Part shown: piece after piece, positions 6,323 to 9,137 of the stretch
How positions within the stretch are numbered: the first letter of the stretch is position 1
Layout: each line of letters opens with the position of its first letter
Source of the DNA: Desulfocapsa sulfexigens
Lineage (GTDB): Bacteria; Desulfobacterota; Desulfobulbia; Desulfobulbales; Desulfocapsaceae
Length of the DNA: 9,137 bases
Direction of reading: 5' to 3'
Assembly: GCA_015661935.1 (NCBI GenBank)
Contig: DQVD01000242.1
Span: 1 to 9,137 of the forward strand
Notes under the pieces: generated by a model
The model's database searches: none
What the model was told of the DNA's origin: nothing
Seen by the model: the letters and a program-made list of their open reading frames with translations, nothing else
Translations under genes and position numbers: made by a program

Positions 6323-8512
6323 ATGGCATCAGTCAGTAAAAAAACAAGGCCCAGTATGAAACAGGAGGCCACCGCTGTCTTTGGCATTTTCCTATCATTG
6401 TTTCTCTTTTTAAGCCTTCTTTCACCATATTTTACAGGTAGTGAAAATTGGGGAGGAGAGATAGGAACTCTCATTTCACAGGTTCTCATCGGAATAACCG
6501 GATGGGGAGCCTATCTTCTTGCTACTCTGTTGCTTCTGTTCTCTTTTTTGTTTTTCAGCCCCCGGGTGTCCTTTGAGCGTTTACCGCAAATCACAGTTGG
6601 TCTGACTGGCGCAGTTCTTTCCTCATGCGCACTGTTATCCTCTCTTTCCTTGAATGACCTGGCAAGCATAGATGCGGGTGGCGTTGTCGGCAAGACAATA
6701 TTTACAATTATGAAATCTCTTGTCGGTGGCCCTGGAACTGTTTTGTTTCTGGTTCTCTTCTTCCTTGTTTCAATCATGTTGTCCACACAGTTTTCCCCTT
6801 ATCAGCTAGGTGCCTTGCTCTGGCGAGTGACCAAAATAATTGGACAAAGAATAAAAAATATTTTTGTTTCAGGTAACGAAAAGAGGGTGCTTAGAAAAGA
6901 GGCCAAAAAGACAGCCCAGAGTGTTAAAAAGAAGAAAAAAGCCACAAAACCTGTACCTCTTGATATCAAAAAAAGAGAGGAAGATATCATCGAGCAGACC
7001 GGCCCGACAGTTGCGATGCCGATTGTGAAGGAAATCGTAAAGTCTCCGGGACTTGAAGGGGGCGATGACGAGTTTGCCGCACGCCTGGTCGCTAGAGGTG
7101 ACTGGAAGCTCCCTCCTTTAAGTCTTCTTGAAAAGAATATAAATCACGAACAGGAAGTAGATAAAGAAATATATTATCAGGTCTCCAAGCAGCTGGAACA
7201 AAAATTGAAAAATTTTGCTGTCTCGGGGAAAGTCGTAGGAATTTCTCCCGGACCTGTAGTTACCACGTACGAATATTCTCCTGCTGCAGGAGTTAAAATT
7301 AATAAAATTACAAATCTTGCAGATGATCTGGCCCTTGGCCTGAAGGCACCATCCGTACGGGTGGTTGGCTCCGTACCAGGAAAGTCCGCGCTGGGTATTG
7401 AGATACCTAATCCTAATCGTTCGGTTGTATATATTCGGGAGTTGCTTGCATCTGAAGAATGTCGAAATAATGATAACAAGCTGGCAATAGTTCTTGGGCT
7501 CGATGTTGTAGGTAATCCCTCAATTGCAAATCTTGCCAAAATGCCTCATCTTCTCATTGCAGGATCTACAGGATCCGGAAAAAGTGTTGCTATTAATAGT
7601 ATCATTGCATCTCTGTTATATAATGCAACACCGGAAGAAGTTCGCTTGCTCATGATTGATCCAAAGCGGATTGAACTTTCAGGTTATGAGGGAATTCCTC
7701 ATCTGCTGCATCCAGTGGTTGTTGAGCCAAAACTTGCGTCACGGGCATTGATGTGGGCTGTACGTGAGATGGAAAGACGCTACAAACTCCTGGAAGAGGC
7801 TAAGGTGAAGAGTTTTGACTCCTATAATGAAGCATCCGAGGAAAAGCTTCCCTATATAGTTATTATCGTAGATGAACTGGCAGATCTTATGATGGTTGCC
7901 TCTAAAGATGTCGAGGCTTCTATTGCAAGACTTGCTCAGATGGCCAGGGCTGCAGGCATGCATCTTATTCTTGCGACCCAGAGGCCGTCGGTTGATGTGC
8001 TTACAGGACTTATTAAAGCAAACTTTCCTACTCGTATTTCCTTTAAGGTCTCGTCAAAGATTGATTCAAGAACCATCCTCGATACATCGGGTGCTGAGCA
8101 CCTCCTGGGCGCTGGTGATATGCTGTATCTGGCCAATGGATCTTCAGCTCTTCAGCGTGTTCATGGAGCATATATTTCAGAGGCGGAAACGGAGGCAATA
8201 ATCACTTTTCTCAAAGATCAGGGAAATGCAAGTTATGACGAATCTGTTACTGCTGCAGTGGAAGATGATGGGAATGATGGAGGAGTTACGGGTGAGGAAG
8301 ATTATGATGAACGATACGATGAAGCAGTGAATCTGGTGTGTGAATCAGGTCAGGCTTCCATCTCTATGGTACAACGACGACTGCGGGTAGGATATAACCG
8401 GGCAGCCAGAATGATAGAAATGATGGAAAAGGAAGGAGTGGTGGGGCCGGCTAGCGGTGCAAAGCCGCGTGAGGTGTTTGCACGTAAAGATTACACTTCT
8501 GAACACACCTGA
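6323..8512 (+). CDS. ftsK: DNA translocase FtsK/SpoIIIE family
   Basis: This is a membrane-anchored, ATP-driven DNA pump that clears and aligns chromosome ends at the division septum, usually activating XerCD at dif. The 729-residue protein has four membrane segments (about 17-36, 53-78, 91-109, 137-154), a short very basic linker (about 165-220), and the RecA-like motor. The motor carries Walker A AGSTGSGKS (413-421, Lys420), Walker B IVIIVDELAD (512-521, Asp517 and Glu518) and ATQRPSVDV. A C-terminal winged-helix gamma domain (about 665-729) follows, of the kind that reads polarity sequences (KOPS/SRS). Its short linker makes it closer in size to SpoIIIE than to E. coli FtsK. The start is uncertain: GTG 6305 adds six residues, and ATG 6356 has AAGG at 6346-6349. 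ATG 6323 is a compromise; none has a strong ribosome site. The stop is 17 bases before the aprB promoter. Confidence 0.95.
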   Translation: MASVSKKTRPSMKQEATAVFGIFLSLFLFLSLLSPYFTGSENWGGEIGTLISQVLIGITGWGAYLLATLLLLFSFLFFSPRVSFERLPQITVGLTGAVLSSCALLSSLSLNDLASIDAGGVVGKTIFTIMKSLVGGPGTVLFLVLFFLVSIMLSTQFSPYQLGALLWRVTKIIGQRIKNIFVSGNEKRVLRKEAKKTAQSVKKKKKATKPVPLDIKKREEDIIEQTGPTVAMPIVKEIVKSPGLEGGDDEFAARLVARGDWKLPPLSLLEKNINHEQEVDKEIYYQVSKQLEQKLKNFAVSGKVVGISPGPVVTTYEYSPAAGVKINKITNLADDLALGLKAPSVRVVGSVPGKSALGIEIPNPNRSVVYIRELLASEECRNNDNKLAIVLGLDVVGNPSIANLAKMPHLLIAGSTGSGKSVAINSIIASLLYNATPEEVRLLMIDPKRIELSGYEGIPHLLHPVVVEPKLASRALMWAVREMERRYKLLEEAKVKSFDSYNEASEEKLPYIVIIVDELADLMMVASKDVEASIARLAQMARAAGMHLILATQRPSVDVLTGLIKANFPTRISFKVSSKIDSRTILDTSGAEHLLGAGDMLYLANGSSALQRVHGAYISEAETEAIITFLKDQGNASYDESVTAAVEDDGNDGGVTGEEDYDERYDEAVNLVCESGQASISMVQRRLRVGYNRAARMIEMMEKEGVVGPASGAKPREVFARKDYTSEHT

Positions 8513-8528
8513 GAGTGTATGAATTTCC

Positions 8529-8557
8529 TTGACAATTTTGGGGCAACAATATATAAA
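8529..8557 (+). promoter_or_regulatory. Strong sigma70-type promoter for aprB
   Basis: A perfect -35 TTGACA (8529-8534) is followed after exactly 17 bases by TATAAA (8552-8557), 5 of 6 to the -10 consensus. It lies just after the ftsK stop and should start transcription near 8564, giving a leader of about 197 bases. This is the best promoter match in the window and fits the very high expression typical of APS reductase genes. Confidence 0.7.
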
Positions 8558-8572
8558 TTGAGCTGGTAAAAA

Positions 8573-8662
8573 ATGAGTGAGGGTTCATTTAGTGGAGTGT
8601 ATGTGCTAGGTTGGCTTAACTTATCGAAATACTGCAAATTTGTGTTGGTGGAGCATTGTTGA
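8573..8662 (+). other. Possible 29-codon leader ORF in the aprB leader
   Basis: ATG 8573 opens a 29-codon frame that ends at TGA 8660-8662. It begins about nine bases after the predicted transcription start, and its stop abuts the terminator-like hairpin. The peptide has two Cys, the second as its last residue. No good ribosome site precedes it. The layout recalls leader-peptide attenuation but may be chance. Confidence 0.15.
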
Positions 8663-8679
8663 AAAGCCAGGCTTTTTTT
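8662..8679 (+). terminator. Terminator-like hairpin in the aprB leader
   Basis: AAAAGC (8662-8667) pairs with GCTTTT (8671-8676) around a CAG loop, inside a seven-T run, with a further ten-T run at 8687-8696. The stem is short with only two G-C pairs. TGGCTT (8612-8617) can pair with AAGCCA (8664-8669) and would break it. It could end read-through from ftsK or attenuate the aprB transcript, since it lies downstream of the strong promoter. Confidence 0.45.
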
Positions 8680-8708
8680 AATGTTCTTTTTTTTTTAGAT
8701 GTATAAGT

Positions 8709-8730
8709 TGACTCGGTCGGTTCCGGGTCG
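8709..8730 (+). other. Stable hairpin upstream of the aprB ribosome site
   Basis: GACTCGG (8710-8716) pairs with CCGGGTC (8723-8729) around a six-base loop, with one T-G pair inside and an extra T-G closing pair. It is GC-rich in an otherwise AT-rich leader and ends 16 bases before the ribosome site. Such hairpins often protect abundant mRNAs; that role here is inference. Confidence 0.5.
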
Positions 8731-8746
8731 CAAAAGTAAATTAACT

Positions 8747-8754
8747 GAGGAGGT
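8747..8754 (+). promoter_or_regulatory. Near-perfect ribosome binding site of aprB
   Basis: GAGGAGGT lies six bases before ATG 8761 and pairs with nearly the whole anti-Shine-Dalgarno sequence of 16S rRNA. It is the strongest such site in the window and fixes the aprB start. Confidence 0.9.
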
Positions 8755-8760
8755 AGTTTA

Positions 8761-9137
8761 ATGCCAAGTTATGTAGATCCTGAGAAGTGCGATGGATGTA
8801 AAGGTGGCGACAAGACAGCATGTATGTACATCTGTCCCAACGACCTGATGGTTCTTAACAAAGAGGAAATGAAAGCGTATAATCAGGAAGCTGATGCATG
8901 CTGGGAATGTTACTCTTGTGTTAAGATTTGTCCACAGGGTGCAATCTTTGTTCGTGGATACGATGACTTCGTACCTATGGGTGGCCAGGTTCATCCAATG
9001 CGCAGTGCAGATTCCATCATGTGGACCGTTAAGTTCCGTAACGGTAACATGAAACGTTTCAAATTCCCTGTTCGTACTACTGCTGAGGGTGCTGCTAACG
9101 CTTACCCTGGAGAGAAAGGTGGTAACTTGGATGACGA
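8761..9137 (+). CDS. aprB: Adenylylsulfate (APS) reductase, beta subunit, 3' truncated by the window
   Basis: AprB is the electron-transfer partner of the FAD subunit AprA. Together they reduce adenosine 5'-phosphosulfate to sulfite and AMP in the cytosol, the second step of dissimilatory sulfate reduction. The first 125 residues are present. They carry two [4Fe-4S] sites from a ferredoxin-like pattern: Cys10, Cys13, Cys21, Cys25 and Cys47, Cys50, Cys53, Cys57. Trp48 occupies the place of the Trp that bridges the clusters in the Archaeoglobus enzyme. The segment from about residue 68 is the beta-rich domain and tail that wraps AprA. The gene runs off the window edge; aprA is expected next. 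Codon use differs from its neighbours: six of seven Asn are AAC and four of five Phe are TTC, a sign of high expression. Its own promoter and ribosome site separate it from ftsK. The family is common to reducers and some sulfur oxidisers. Confidence 0.97.
   Translation, partial: MPSYVDPEKCDGCKGGDKTACMYICPNDLMVLNKEEMKAYNQEADACWECYSCVKICPQGAIFVRGYDDFVPMGGQVHPMRSADSIMWTVKFRNGNMKRFKFPVRTTAEGAANAYPGEKGGNLDD

Noticed and set aside
8758..8994. Reverse-strand ORF of 78 codons opposite aprB
   Set aside because: It is an antisense shadow of a clear iron-sulfur gene and has no family resemblance or start signals. The same applies to the other reverse-strand ORFs inside rib, nusB and ftsK.
1..9137. tRNA, rRNA, CRISPR arrays, insertion sequences or phage genes
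   Set aside because: No cloverleaf, conserved rRNA segment, regular spacer-repeat array, transposase or integrase was seen on either strand.

Overview
The window comes from a moderately AT-rich, sulfate-reducing member of the Desulfobacterota; a Desulfobulbales-type organism is my inference. The main evidence is the 3' end, where a cut-off gene encodes the double [4Fe-4S] subunit of dissimilatory APS reductase (AprB) with strong expression signals. Every convincing gene is on the + strand.

Layout: positions 1-129 are the tail of an unidentified gene. Then comes a cluster of three genes of unknown role: a five-repeat TPR protein (317-970), a zinc-ribbon plus helical-repeat protein that resembles the DVU0298 family (1050-2207), and a second TPR protein (2197-2802). 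The last two overlap by 11 bases. The riboflavin genes follow: ribE (2818-3480, only 15 bases after the second TPR gene), ribBA (3639-4850) and ribH (4907-5374). nusB (5725-6153), a short FtsK/SpoIIIE-type DNA translocase (6323-8512) and aprB (8761 to the window end) complete the window.

The rib block plus nusB is the classic bacterial ribE-ribBA-ribH-nusB order, but ribD is missing from its usual place upstream of ribE and no FMN riboswitch is visible. Together the three rib genes supply both branch precursors (from GTP and ribulose 5-phosphate), lumazine and riboflavin. This fits an organism whose APS reductase alpha subunit needs FAD.

The most interesting non-coding stretch lies between ribH and nusB (350 bases without a gene). 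Bases 5448-5630 can fold into one long rod with a central internal loop and a strong apical hairpin, followed by a terminator-like hairpin at 5631-5660. It looks like an undescribed structured RNA, possibly 6S-like, or a nusB leader. A second notable point is a Gln at RibBA residue 143, where the 3,4-dihydroxy-2-butanone 4-phosphate synthase family usually has a metal-binding His. A third is the aprB leader, which has a near-consensus promoter, a 29-codon ORF, a terminator-like hairpin with a competing pairing, and a near-perfect ribosome binding site.
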